Assembly (NCBI RefSeq): GCF_905220415.1
Contig: NC_059567.1
Coordinates: 1,054,001 to 1,118,000, forward strand
Origin: Colias croceus
Taxonomy: Eukaryota > Arthropoda > Insecta > Lepidoptera > Pieridae
Length of the DNA: 64,000 bases
Direction: 5' to 3'
Shown here: one piece after another, positions 9,361-20,689 of the stretch
Layout: each line of letters opens with the position of its first letter
How positions within the stretch are numbered: position 1 is the stretch's first letter
Translations under genes and position numbers: made by a program
Notes under the pieces: generated by a model
What the model saw: only the letters and a program-made list of their open reading frames with translations
Told to the model about the DNA's origin: nothing
The model's database searches: none

Positions 9361-12300
9361 ACGTGGAATTACGGAATTCCAACAATTTAATAGGTACAAA
9401 GAGTGGCGACGGCTTAACTGTCGTCAAATTGTATAGTTTTAAAAACATTTCGTTATTAGATAGGGAAGCGTTTTTGTGTAGGCACTGTAATGCTAGATTG
9501 TTCTTTGAGGAAAAGAATCGTATCAAGTGGTGTTGTGGGGCTGGCGCTTATAACGTTCAAAATTTCCCGCCTTTAAATGAACCATTTTATAGCTTTCCTT
9601 CTTTTTTGAATAAACCTAGGGCTTATAATAATTTATTTGCTTTTAGTGCGTTAGGTGTTTCACACGGATTTCAACATCCAACAACGGGGGTATCATTTTT
9701 AAAAATTCAAGGGAGGGTTTATCACAGAGTTTTCGATCTTGCGTACTCAGAAACTACTAACCCGGCTGGACTTTATATTTATGATAACAGTGAGCGAGAG
9801 AGCCTCGCTTCAAGTTTAAATCTAGATTTAACAGTCATTCGGTCCATTACAAATTTCTTGCATAGTCATAACCCTTATATAGAGTGCTTCAAGCGGCTGA
9901 GCCAAGAACCATCCGACCACGCACACCTCATTTTTGAACACACCACACGACGCACACATGGCAACATTCTCGGTGATATGCCTCTGGGCAACGAGATTGC
10001 TGCCATTATAAGCAATGAGCAGGAGCGCTATATTCCGCGCGCCATTGCCATCTGGAAGATTGGCGACAAAAAGCCTCACACAGTAGATATAATGCACCCC
10101 TTATATGAAACTTTTCAATATCCATTATTGTATCCGCACGGTAACCCTGGATGGTTTCCTAACAAAACGGACAATAATGGAGCAAAACTAACCCAAAACA
10201 AATACGTTAGATGCCTCCTTCTGAGCGAACCCCGTTTCAACGATTTTAATCGTTTGTCCGAAGAGTGGTTAGTTGATATGCAATGTAGGATTTTAGAAGA
10301 AAGACTTCGTTACCTGTATAACATCCAAAAAGGTAACACGGATAATGCTCTCCGTTCCGCTCCATTAAGAGAAGTAGAGTCAGTTTTACAACAGATCAGT
10401 GTAGATGAGACTATTCGAGGAGAGGGTGGGGTTGTGCCTGGTAGAGTTTATTTGCCGAGTAGTTACACGGGGGGGCCTAGATATATGAAGCAAAAGTATA
10501 TGGATGCTATGGCAGTAGTTAACAGATTAGGATTGCCATCTTTTCTTTTAACTTTAACTTGCAATCCCAAATGGCCTGAAATACAAAATTCAACAACAGG
10601 TCATCATAATACGCCTTCAATTTGTGCTAGAGTTTTTAACATTAAATTACAACAACTTTTGAGGGATCTTCGCACTGGGGTTTGGTTTGGTAAAATTGTT
10701 TATATTTTATATGTAATAGAGTTCCAAAAACGGGGATTACCACACGCTCATATCTGTTTTGCAGTCGAGGGTGGTGGCCCCGTTCACGGTACTGATGTTG
10801 ATAAATTTATTAGAGCAGATATTCCTGACGCTTCAGAAGTTGATGGAAAATTGAGGAAAGCCGTTTTAGATTATATGGTTCATGGTCCATGCGGTCCACC
10901 GCATAGGACAGATTTAAAATGTTGGGATAGTGAAAAAAAAAAATGTACAAGCTATTTCCCAAAACCAGAGACAGAGGTCACGCATTGTAATGATAAAGGG
11001 TTTATAAATTTAAAGCGTAACAGTAAAAATATAGCCACCATTAAATACAGAGGGAGGGATGTAGAAATTAGTGATTTGTGGATAGTACCGTACAACGCTG
11101 CTCTTCTCCTTAGGTACGATTGTCATTTAAATTTAGAATCAGTGTCCACTCGAACTGTAATTAAATATCTTTTCAAATATATGACAAAAGGTCCAGACGA
11201 GGCTAGAGTCGCCATTGTTCCAGATGAACACAAAAATAACGAAATAGAACAGTACGTCACAAAACGATACATCGGTTCTGGTGAGGCTGCTTGGAGAGTT
11301 TTTGAGTTTGACGTCACGGGACGTGAGCCCACTGTTAAGATGTTAGATGTTCATTTAGAAAATCATCAGTCAATTTTTTTTAAGGCGGGAAATGAAGAAC
11401 GTGCAGTTCAAAATTCAGATTCGGATCTCATCACGTATTTTAATCGTCCTCTCGGTGATGAATTTGATAGGTTAACATATTTAGATTTTTACGAGAGGTA
11501 CATAGTTCACTCCAGCCGCCCCTCAACAAAAAATACAATCATTTACGAAATGAATAACGGAAAATTTTTGACAAAAAGACAGAGGGGAGAAATAGTGACG
11601 CGTTTATTTTGGGTCGCGCCCAACAGAGGTGAACAATTTTATTTAAGATTACTGTTAGCTTTACACCCCTGCCGTAGTTACAGGGATCTTTATAACTTGG
11701 GTGGTCCAAATTGTAGCACATTCCAGGAAGCCGCTAAAGCCGTTGGGATCGCCAACGATGAAGCCGAATACGAGATAGCTATGCAGGAAGCTTCATGTTT
11801 TTTGACCGGACCACGCCTCCGTAACTTTTTCGTATTATTGGCTGTTAACGGGGTAGCAGTAGCGACACTGTGGGAAAAATTTAAAAATGAACTAGCTGAA
11901 GACATCCTTAACCGCGTAGATAACGATCCGGATAGAGCGTACACCCAGGCCTTGGTTCAAATTGACCGTCTATTGCGTAAACATGGTACGTGTTGGTTAG
12001 AGCAAGGTTTGCCTGACGCGCACGATGACACTACCGAATTAGGCCGTGAGAAGGCTCTACACGATGCAGACGGGTTACGCGAATTTGTAGATATTTGGAC
12101 ACCCAAGCTGTCTCATGACCAGCTGCAAGTGTTCGAATATGTGCAAAATTTGCTCATTGATGATAGTTTTCGAAATAGTAACGAAAGTGCTATTTATATA
12201 GACGGTCCGGCAGGCACTGGTAAAACGTTGCTTTTAAATACGATAGCAGCGTACGTGAGGGGCGTACTCAACGGTGTAGTTTTGTGCACTGCGAGTTCAG

Positions 12301-13511
12301 GTATTGCCGCGCAGAACTATGACGGCGGTATGACTGCGCACAGTATGTTTCGGTATCCGTTGAGCGCTATTGACGATTTAGGGTATTGGTTTGTAACAAA
12401 CGGAACCCAGAGAGCTGAACTAATACTACACTCCGATTTAATTATTTACGACGAAGCGCCGATGGTACACAAGTACCTCATCCATTTGTTAGATAGGTCT
12501 TTGCAAGACTTGACAAAGTCAAATAAAAGTTTCGGGGGAAAGGTTATCATCTTTGCCGGAGACTTTCGTCAGATTCCACCCGTAGTTACCAACGCCAAGT
12601 GTCATTCAGACATATTTAATGCCTCTGTAAAATCATCGCCCTTATGGCAGAGTTTAAAGACGTTTTCTCTAACTACACCTCAGAGGTGTAGTGAAGATAG
12701 TGTATTTTCCGATTTTTTGCTTCAAATAGGTTCTAACAATTTGCCTTTACATTCGGTAAAGGTCGGCAGATCTTGTCAAAATTTAATAGACCTTTCACTT
12801 TTATCATTTACTACTGATTTAGATGAGTTAATTAATTTTGTTTTTTCGGATTTCCTTTTAGAAAACGAGCCAGAAGTTTGTATAGGTAGGGCCATTCTTT
12901 CCACTCACAATTCAAATATTAGGGAAATAAATAGGACTGTATTAGATCGTTTGCCAGGCGACCTTTTACATTTCTATTCAGTAGATAAAACGGCTACGGA
13001 TGACACTGACGAATTGTATTTAGGCGTGGACGTGTTGAATAGTATGCACCCTAAAGGTATACCAGAACACGATCTCACATTAAAAGTAGGATGCATTTGC
13101 ATAATAATTCGTAACCTTAGTTTTTCTGATCATTTAGTTAACGGTACAAAAGTCATAATCGTCGCGGCTTCACCTCGATTGATAACAGTTCGCAAACCGG
13201 GAATAGCCGAAATGTTTTTTATACCGCGAATCATGTTTAAAGCCCCCATTGATCACAATAGTCCAATAGAAATGTGTCGATTGCAGTTTCCCCTTCAGGT
13301 GTGTTATGCAATGACCATTCACAAGAGTCAAGGCCAAACCATTAATAGGGTTGGCATTGATTTAAGATCGGATGTCTTCAGTCACGGCCAGTTGTACGTG
13401 GCATTAGGTCGCGTACGGGATAGGAACGATTTAATGCTTCTTGTACATAGGGAAAAATTAATAGACGGTAAACCTTTCGTGAATAACGTCGTCATTCCAC
13501 AGTTACTTTAG

Positions 13512-14726
13512 GGATTTCCCACCACGCATTACACTATTCACTTTGCAATTAATTGGTAGATTGACGAGTTACACTTGCAAGCATTACACACTCGGCTTCC
13601 TGGAATGAAATTGTTCACCTCCGTTCTATATCAGAAAAATCAATTATTAAAATCAAATCATGTTGCCAACGTTTACATTGTGCATATTTTTTATGAACTC
13701 TTATCATCACGACACTTATATTAAAAAACGAATTGATTCTACGTTAAAGTTGAAACACTGTGAAACAAATTATTTGTATTAAAGTAAAATGCGAGAGCGA
13801 ATGTGTAGGTTTGTTATTGGTTTAAAGGTTGTATGCGCATTGTCAAGTATTTATGTCGGTGGCGGTGACAGTAATTTATAAAATTGACTGAACTTTTCTT
13901 ATATCTATTAATAATGTCATGGATATGTAAGTCATAGCAGCTGCTTGGTTCATAGGAATTTAATTGGATTTGAATGGACCTTATCGGCTCGGTGACAGGT
14001 GGAAATGCGTGTCCACCTCTGGGGGCGCTCGCGCGCATCTCCGCTCGACACCGACCCGGTACCGTCCGCGGATCTCATACCTTCCGTTGGACTAAGTTTC
14101 TGCTATTGTCTTTCATGATCCATCGTTATTCTAAATTCGTTAGGCTGTAATTTCATTTTTATGAATTGCATCACGTCCGACGTATATTTACAGTACAACG
14201 GGCTACATCATTACTTCTAATATCACACTTACATTCGCTGAGCGCATTTTACAGTAATATTTAAATATTGTCTAACTATGCTTCAATTTTCTATGTACAT
14301 CAATCAATTTTGTTTTTTTTTTAACATAAACTTACATGCACAACACAAACTATATTTTTTGTACATAAAATCAATTAAATTTAGTTTTATATAGACTACT
14401 AGAGTAAACTAGAGTAAATTAATTTAGATCGTGTAAATTATTGATGTAGATATTTTATTCATACATTTTATTTACGTGTATACGTATGTATTTTTGATAG
14501 AATCATGGTTATATTTATTTAATTTTATTTTATTACACGCATAACGCATAACTTAAACACGTGTCATTCATAACACACCTTACAATTTTTTTTTTCTTTT
14601 ATAGTTAAGTATAATAGTAGTAATTAGTGTATATTGAGTAGTTAGAAAGTAGTTAGGTAACTCCGCCTGTGTTTGAGGGTGAATAGAATAAATTTTATCA
14701 GATTATTTTATTCTACCTCATCGCAG
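13512..14726 (+). other. 3' flank of helicase gene with a copy-1-specific block
   Basis: Non-coding. About 600 bp (13724-14325) is absent from copy 2, where GACACTTATATTAAT joins directly to ACAAACTTACATGCAC. That block includes a GC-rich patch near 13985-14075. The ends show no inverted repeat or target duplication I can recognise, so a deletion in copy 2 is as likely as an insertion here. An AATAAA lies at 14687-14692. Confidence 0.5.
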
Positions 14727-16350
14727 CCAGTCCCAAGCCTGGATAAAGGAGGAGGTGGTAGTTTTGGATTAATACAGAAAGTTTCAGATCTCATTTGCTC
14801 AGCATGATGTGAAGCACCTCACTGCCAGTAAGAAAATTGAAAAGTGTTCCTTTTTACGGATATTTGTCATAGGTTTTTATATTATATCTTTTATAACCTT
14901 TTAATTAGCTTTCTAAAATTATGAAACAACTTGGTATATTATTTTATATTTTCCAGATTGCAGAGGACAACAATATGACGACATTCAATCACAAGTTAAG
15001 TATATTATGTGTATTTGTTGGCGTAATTCGTATTTGAGTAAAATGAAGAATTAAAAAAAACATCTTGAGTAAATTTGGACAAAACTATGGATGCAAAACT
15101 CTTAAAAAAAGTGTATAAGTAAAACGTTTTACGTTTAAATTGATTGCCAGTGATAAAAAATGAGAATAATCAAATATATTTTTGTTTTGTTTTCAGAAAC
15201 GCCATTGATTACCAGGAGAAATAGGAAAATATAGAAGACCAGTTTCATCCATAGGAAGAAAGACGCTTATTTTACCAACTAGCTATCCGCCCGCGGCTTC
15301 GCCCGCGTTTTCAAAGAAAAACCCGCATAGTTCCCGTTCCCGTGGGATTTCAGGGATAAAACCTAGCCTATGTTACTCGTGGATAATGTAGCTTTCGAAT
15401 GGTGAAAGAATTTTTCAAATCTGCCAAGTAGTTTCGGAGCCTATTCAATTCATACAAACAAACAAACAAAAAATCAAACCTTTCCTCTTTATAATATTTG
15501 TATAGATAAAAGGACTTGAGGGCAAAATATTTTTACATATTAGGTATAGAAAAAGTCTTTAATTTTGATGAGAAAAAATAACAATGTTGAATTATTTTGT
15601 AGTACATAATATATTTATTGGCCTAATTCCTGTTTGTGAAAAATTTAAATTGCATAAATATAATACATCATGATTAAATTTACATTTTAATCGATTTCGA
15701 AACAGGAGGTAGTTCTCAATTGGCTTTTCAGTGGGATAACTGATTTTCAGTTTCCTTTTTTATTTATTTGAAAGCTGCCTGCAATGTGGTCCCAATTATC
15801 AAATCTTAACGATTTAGTTTCAAATTGAAGGTTTTAATTAAATGTGTTTTTTTTTTTCAGAAATACTACAAATTGCTCGATAACATAAGGAAGTTTCATC
15901 AGGAGGAGGAAATGAATTCAATATATTTTCATATATAAAACAAGCTTTGATAGTATATATTCGTAAAAAATGGAATCACCAGTTAAGTATATTAATTATA
16001 TTTTTGGCCCAATTTATGTGTATGAAACAATTAAACTACATAAAGTAAATAGTTTCTTCAATGTGACCTTATTTATTTCGCTTTGTTAAATTTGTATAAT
16101 TAAATGTCTTGTATTTTGTCACAAATACAAATATATTATAAAACATACAAATATTTGTTACTATTAGAATCATAATTCTTTATTAATTAATTTATACATT
16201 TTATTTCTAACTATATTGGTCCTACATAAACAATGAGTTTTATAAACAAAAATATATAAATATTTTAAACAATTTCAGCCAGACGCGCAAGGCGGTCAAA
16301 GGTCAGCGTTACTAAGAAGAAACACGTGAAAGCACGAAACAGCAGACCAC
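14727..16350 (+). other. exon-like modules downstream of helicase, copy 1
   Basis: Five short segments each follow a pyrimidine tract + CAG: A 14727-14827 (ends CTGCCA|GTAAGA), B 14957-14994 (ends ACAA|GTTAAG), C from 15197, D 15861-15981 (ends CCA|GTTAAG) and E from 16279. The same five, with the same splice-like borders, occur in copy 2 (45822-45922, 46054, 46306, 46752, 47285). C and D resemble each other (ATAGGAA... AGTTTCATC..AGGA), and the stretches after B, C and D resemble each other (AGTTAAGTATATTA... then GGC.TAATT), so modules were duplicated. Translations contain stops. They look like spliced non-coding exons or remains of a captured host gene. Confidence 0.45.
15279..15506 (-). 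mobile_element. non-autonomous Helitron-like element with proven empty site
   Basis: On the minus strand: TCTATACAAATATTATAAAG... to a GC-rich hairpin and CTAG. Copy 2 reads ACCAATAAAAGG at 46382-46393, while copy 1 reads ACCA-A[element]T-AAAAGG. The insertion is thus exactly between A and T with no target duplication, the diagnostic Helitron behaviour, and it happened after the copies split. Confidence 0.9.
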
Positions 16351-18369
16351 CAGCGTGCCCCGCAGCTACCCGCATTGCTACACTCCTATTGGTCTTAGAA
16401 CGATGTTATAGCCTATATTATGTTGATCCGACCTGTTCATAATATTTATTCAAAATTTGGAAGTTAATCAATGCAGTACTATTTGCGTCTAGCTCGGGGT
16501 AGCATATTTTTTTTCGATTATTATTTTGTAGAAGACGCCTCAAGTGTTAAAAAAATGTTCAGTGTATATTCCTACGTTTTTTTATGTATAGATTTTATTT
16601 AAGTTGTATGTTATTCGTTTTTTGTTATTTTGATTTTGTATAAATTTATACCTATAGATTTTCTTTAAAAATGAAAAAATGTACCTATTACTTATGTACT
16701 GTTACCATTAGTTGAATAATATAGTCATGTTAATAAAATAATTTTAGTTTCAATTATTGTTGTTTTATTCGCAATTCAAAAATAATTATTTTAATACATA
16801 TTGATTTTATGAAACTTTATTTTAATATAATTAATATATTTGATTAGATAAATTGCCTACCATCTACTACACAAGATAATGTTTAGTACTTACCTACTTA
16901 AAATTAGCTTTTTCTTACGCTATTAACTTAATGATCTAAGTACCTATGCCATAGAAATGAACCTACTAAAATCATTGTTCACATGTTCGATTCAATAAAC
17001 AGCGTATGAAGAACTTAACAAATTACAAAATTCTACTATGTACATAAGAGTAGTTTTTGTTCACCCTATAGCTGAAATGATAGCGATGTAGCATTATATT
17101 ATATTGTCGCTATCTACATTGTATCGACGTATGCAATGATATTTACATTGCAAACCGACAGATGGAACTGAAAATAAACTATTTTTTTATAATAAACGTA
17201 GGTATAACTTCCTAACACCTAATTTAGTAGGTAGGTACATAAATTAAAAAAGGCACTCATATAAAATTAAAAATATAGATATTATTTGAAAGAGAATTAT
17301 AAAAAAAAAAACAGCACTGATGAATGAATAAATGAAAATTAAACTAAAGATTTTAACTACATACCTAGGTACATAATTAACAGGGGGACTTGTTTATAAT
17401 TCAGTTTTTGTTAGTTTATAAACAAGACAAGAGGTAGGTACCTAAACATTATTCAAGTAGGTATATGAATATATTCAATGAAATTAAAACACATTATTTA
17501 GGTATCTTATTTTGTATTGTACCTTTAACAAATAGCTTTCGAGATCATTAATTCAATCTTCTATTTTCATTATTGCTTCTGTTAAAAAATCTCTTTCTAT
17601 ATCGAAGTCGTTCAAAACTGAAAGAGAAATTAGTATATTTAATTTTTGTATTACATATACTGTACCTATATTATATATTTTAAAGACAAGTAGGTAATTT
17701 AATTTATCGAAAACTAAGCATTGACTTCTTCATTTTTTCTTATATTTCGCTTTTTTATACTTTTAAATAAGAAAAATAGGTAGGTATAAAATGATTTATG
17801 AATATCGATCAAATTATGAAGTACCTAAGTACATGGTGTAAGATTTTCAAACATTATTTTTTCAATTATTTATTCTTCAATATAGATCTTAATAACAATA
17901 TTATAGATTGATGTAACATAAATATACAGGTAATATAGGTAGGTATGTTTGTTAAAAAATGTGTCAGTTTGCTATTTTCGTTTTAGTTGGTACAACAAAA
18001 AAACACAAATTACATCGCCAATTACATTCTGTTGTTGAAACATGTGACATGGGTAATGATTATAATAGAAAAAACATACAATTTCGGTGTATTTTTTTTA
18101 CATCAATGAATTTTTCTTAGAGTGTTTTGTCATATTATATATATTTTTTATGGAACGATTAATTGCGATTAAGTACTTGTTTGTTTAATTGAGTAAGTGT
18201 TGTCTTGGACTTTTTTTTCTGACAAAATAAAAATTAATGATTTATTAGAATTAGAAATTATATATTATATAGGTATATTGCTATAGTCCAAGAGCTGATG
18301 ATAGCTAGAAAAATTATAAATAAAAAAAAACAATATCGTTTGTTAAAACTCTTAGAGCACACGGAAGCT
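16351..18369 (+). other. AT-rich 3' region of Helitron copy 1
   Basis: Without supported genes. It parallels 47420-49312 in copy 2. An AATAAA at 16732-16737 (47733-47738 in copy 2) could end a transcript running through the exon-like modules. Confidence 0.5.
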
Positions 18370-18408
18370 CGCGGGCTGCTTGCAGCCCGCGCACAACGCA
18401 CCAGCTAG
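18370..18408 (+). terminator. Helitron 3' terminus: hairpin + CTAG, copy 1
   Basis: A perfect 10-bp-arm palindrome (arm CGCGGGCTGC, centre TT) at 18370-18391, a 13-nt spacer and CTAG at 18405-18408, followed by T. This matches the Helitron rule of a hairpin 10-12 nt or so before CTRR. The next element begins immediately. Confidence 0.8.
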
Positions 18409-18459
18409 TTATTATTATTATTATTATAATATATAAAGCTACACTACCACTCACTCACT

Positions 18460-19740
18460 GACATCGGTTTTCTCGGAAACTACGTGGAAAGTGGGGGGGA
18501 TTTCGATGTGATCGTGTAGAGGTGCGCCGAGTGACCAGAGGAAAAATATAGCGATCTGGATCATCTTCGAATACCGAGTGGACCCCTGGAGGTGCGCAGA
18601 AACGGTGCCACTTGGAGGGGGGGTGTCTGAACAAAAAATGCTCGGAACTGGTGGCGATTACCAGGGGTGGTGGAAAAATGGGGATTTTCGCGAAAACAAG
18701 ATGGCCGCCGTACTTTGCTAAAATCGCCGTTTATGAATCCTTACGTCTCAAATTTGGCACACGTGCTCTGTTCGAGCCGGCAAATCGATCGGTGCCCCGT
18801 TCGAGTGGCTCCGGGCCCTGGTTTCCGACTTTCATACATTGGAAAATCCAACGGCCCGCGGAAACGGTGCGAGTTGGGTGGGGGGTCCCGGAACTAAAAA
18901 TGATCACCACCCTGGGACGCTACCAGGGAGCCGTAGTGGGACGCTCGATTTTGGAATTTTTCCATTTTTGGCGCAAACATAAAAACGTAAATTTAGCCGA
19001 GGTGGTGCAATGGAGAAATACACCAATGACGCATTCGTACTCGCCCAGCTCCCAGTATATCCAGAAAAATCCGAAATCTTAAACTTTCCCTCATCTCTCG
19101 AAGACGGTCAACGGCCCGCGCAAACGGTAGCAGCTACATCTGGGGTGCTCAAACTAAACTTGTAGTAGACCTCGAGCAATTACCACAGATAGTGAAAAAA
19201 ATTCAAAATGGCGGAAAAAATGGCCACCGCCATACAAATTCTAAAATGGTCATCTCTGGTCCGATCGCGCTGAAACTTGGCACAGGGGCTTTAGTCAAGC
19301 CGCACATTGAGATGGCATACTCATAATCGAGTTTCCATCGCTGGTTTCCGAGTTTCATACAACGCGAAATTCGACGGCTCTCCAAAACGGCACTAGATAG
19401 CCGGGGGGTGTAGAACTAAAAATTGATCAGGAAGATGGGGCGCTCCCAGGGCAATCGAGAAATTTCAAATTGGACGCAATTTTTTTTTCAAAAATGGCCA
19501 ATTTTTCAAAGCAAGTTGGTGGCGCCGGTTACTTTACGATCGGTCTGAAAATTGACTTCTGTGCTCTAATCGGCCATATTTACAAAACTGCATACTCAGA
19601 ATTTCTCTCCGACCCTCGGTTTCCATTTTCCATACATCACGAAATTCAACGGCTCTCTGAACCGGTGGCAGGTAGGGCGGGGTCGCCGAAGTAAAAAATG
19701 CTTCAAAACCTGGTCCACTTCCAGGCATGTAAAAATATTT
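18460..19740 (+). repeat. diverged ~262-bp tandem modules in N1
   Basis: Five modules can be aligned by eye. The anchor CCAGG or CCACAG falls at 18661, 18923, 19183, 19446 and 19721: spacings 262, 260, 263 and 275. Each module has, in the same order, a TGG-containing ATGGCCGCCG-like or ATTTTT block, a GTTTCC...TTCATACA block, AA.TC.ACGGC, GAAACGG.GCGAG, a G-run, and GAACTAAAAA.TGATCA. The modules have drifted far apart from each other, but corresponding modules are conserved between units N1-N6. Confidence 0.7.
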
Positions 19741-19904
19741 GGTAAAAAGCGAAATTTTTTTTTTCGAAAATTTTGTATGGAAATTTTCATAGTAGGAAGG
19801 GTAATTGAATAGCAACGGCAAAAGACGGCGCCGCGGGCTGCTTGCTGCTCGCGCACCGCGCAACCTCGAAGGTCGACAGCCTCCCGGAGTAGAAAATATT
19901 TATT

Positions 19905-20600
19905 AACTTTTGAACTACCGCACGAGCCAAGCGAGCGAAGCGAGCGAGTCACGGCAGCGGCCAGCGTAAACATTCAAATAGGTAGCGAGGAGCGAAGCGA
20001 CGAGCGTGTTAGGTTAACTTTTGAACTACTTACCGCACGAGCCAAGCGAGCGAAGCGAGCGAGTCGCGTTAACGGCCGGCCTAAATATTCAAATAGGTAG
20101 CGAGGAGCGAAGTGACGAGCGTGTTAGGTTAACTTATGAACTACCTACCGCACGAGCCAAGCGAGCGAAGCGAGCGAGTTGCGGCAGCGGCCGGCCTAAA
20201 TATTCAAATAGGTAGCGAGGAGCGAAGCGACGAGCGTGTTAGGTTAACTCTTGAACAGTTTATTATGAAAAGTCACTGCCCGCTATCGATAAGACGTTTC
20301 AAAAATTTTACCAATATTTGAATAAGTAATTTATAAGCAATTTAAGTAGCGAGGAGCGAAGCGACGAGCGTGTAAGGTTAACTTTTGAACTACCACACGA
20401 GCCATGCGAGCGAAGCGAGCGAGTCACGGCAGCGGCCGGCCTAAATATTCAAATAGGTAGCGAGGAGCGAAGCGACGAGCGTGTTAGGTTAACTTTTGAA
20501 CTACCTATCGCACGAGCCAAGCGAGCGAAGCGAGCGAGTCTTGGCAGCGGCCGGCCTAAATATTCTAATAGGTAGCGAGGAGCGAAGCGACGAGCGTGAG
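19905..20600 (+). repeat. ~115-bp GC-rich satellite in N1
   Basis: Repeated block containing GAGCCAAGCGAGCGAAGCGA, then an AAATATTCAAATAGGTA linker, then GCGAGGAGCGAAGCGACGAG, then GTTAGGTTAAC. About six copies, some joined by a segment with TGCCCGCTATCGATAAGACG. Also at 22880-23220 (N2), 50850-51660 (N4) and 55155-56105 (N5). Absent from N3 and N6. Confidence 0.8.
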
Positions 20601-20689
20601 GTTAACTCTTGAACAGTTTATTATGAAAAGTCACTGCCCGCTATCGATAAGACGTTTCAAAAATTTAACAATATTTGAATAAGTAATTT

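Larger units (their letters stand above)
8575..13511 (+). pseudogene. Helitron Rep/PIF1 helicase region, copy 1 (5' part displaced)
   Basis: Open in one frame from the end of the piggyBac insert to TAA at 13511. The frame matches the protease part if the insert and one TTAG are removed. Order: VSVDDQL repeats; DPKL repeats; two AT-hooks (GRKRGRPA near 8938, GRKRGRPG near 9045); five 14-15-residue repeats (NPEVNRQAVKKY type, 9122-9350); a CxxC...CC cluster (9477-9536); the Rep HUH motif LPHAHICF (HAH codons 10743-10751); the two catalytic Tyr in KYLFKYMTKG (11166 and 11178); SF1B helicase Walker A GPAGTGKT (12204), Walker B IIYDEAPM (Asp 12450), AGDFRQIPP and TIHKSQGQT (13314-13340). This is the RepHel of an autonomous Helitron: nick, strand transfer, unwinding. 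There is no in-frame ATG between the insert and the Rep domain, so expression from this copy is doubtful. About 98.5% identical to copy 2 over the helicase part. Confidence 0.9.
1982..18408 (+). mobile_element. autonomous-type Helitron, copy 1 (interrupted)
   Basis: Contains a TATA promoter, 5' UTR exon, coding exon 1, long intron, protease/Rep/PIF1 helicase exon 2, a modular 3' region, and a Helitron 3' end (10-bp-arm hairpin, 13-nt spacer, CTAG, then T). The 3' boundary at 18408 is well supported because the same terminus occurs at 49351 in copy 2 in the same context. The 5' boundary is not resolved: similarity to copies 2 and 3 fades near 1981, right at a small Helitron insertion, and I see no convincing TC terminus. 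At over 16 kb it is large for a Helitron even without the nested insertions. Confidence 0.75.

Noticed and set aside
18370..18391. Palindrome considered as a bacterial-type transcription terminator or as a CRISPR-like repeat
   Set aside because: No U-tract, no spacers, eukaryotic context; it fits a Helitron 3' hairpin before CTAG.
18612..19082. Open frames of 140-200 codons with a recurring MGIFAKTRWPPYFAK-like start in every array unit
   Set aside because: They recur because the DNA is tandemly repeated. The frame ends vary between units, there is no domain, and the same region is open on the other strand too.
20021..20321. Recurring peptides of the type HEPSERSERVA...GSEERSDERV
   Set aside because: Translation of the 115-bp satellite. 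The monomer length is not a multiple of three, so no continuous repeat protein can exist.
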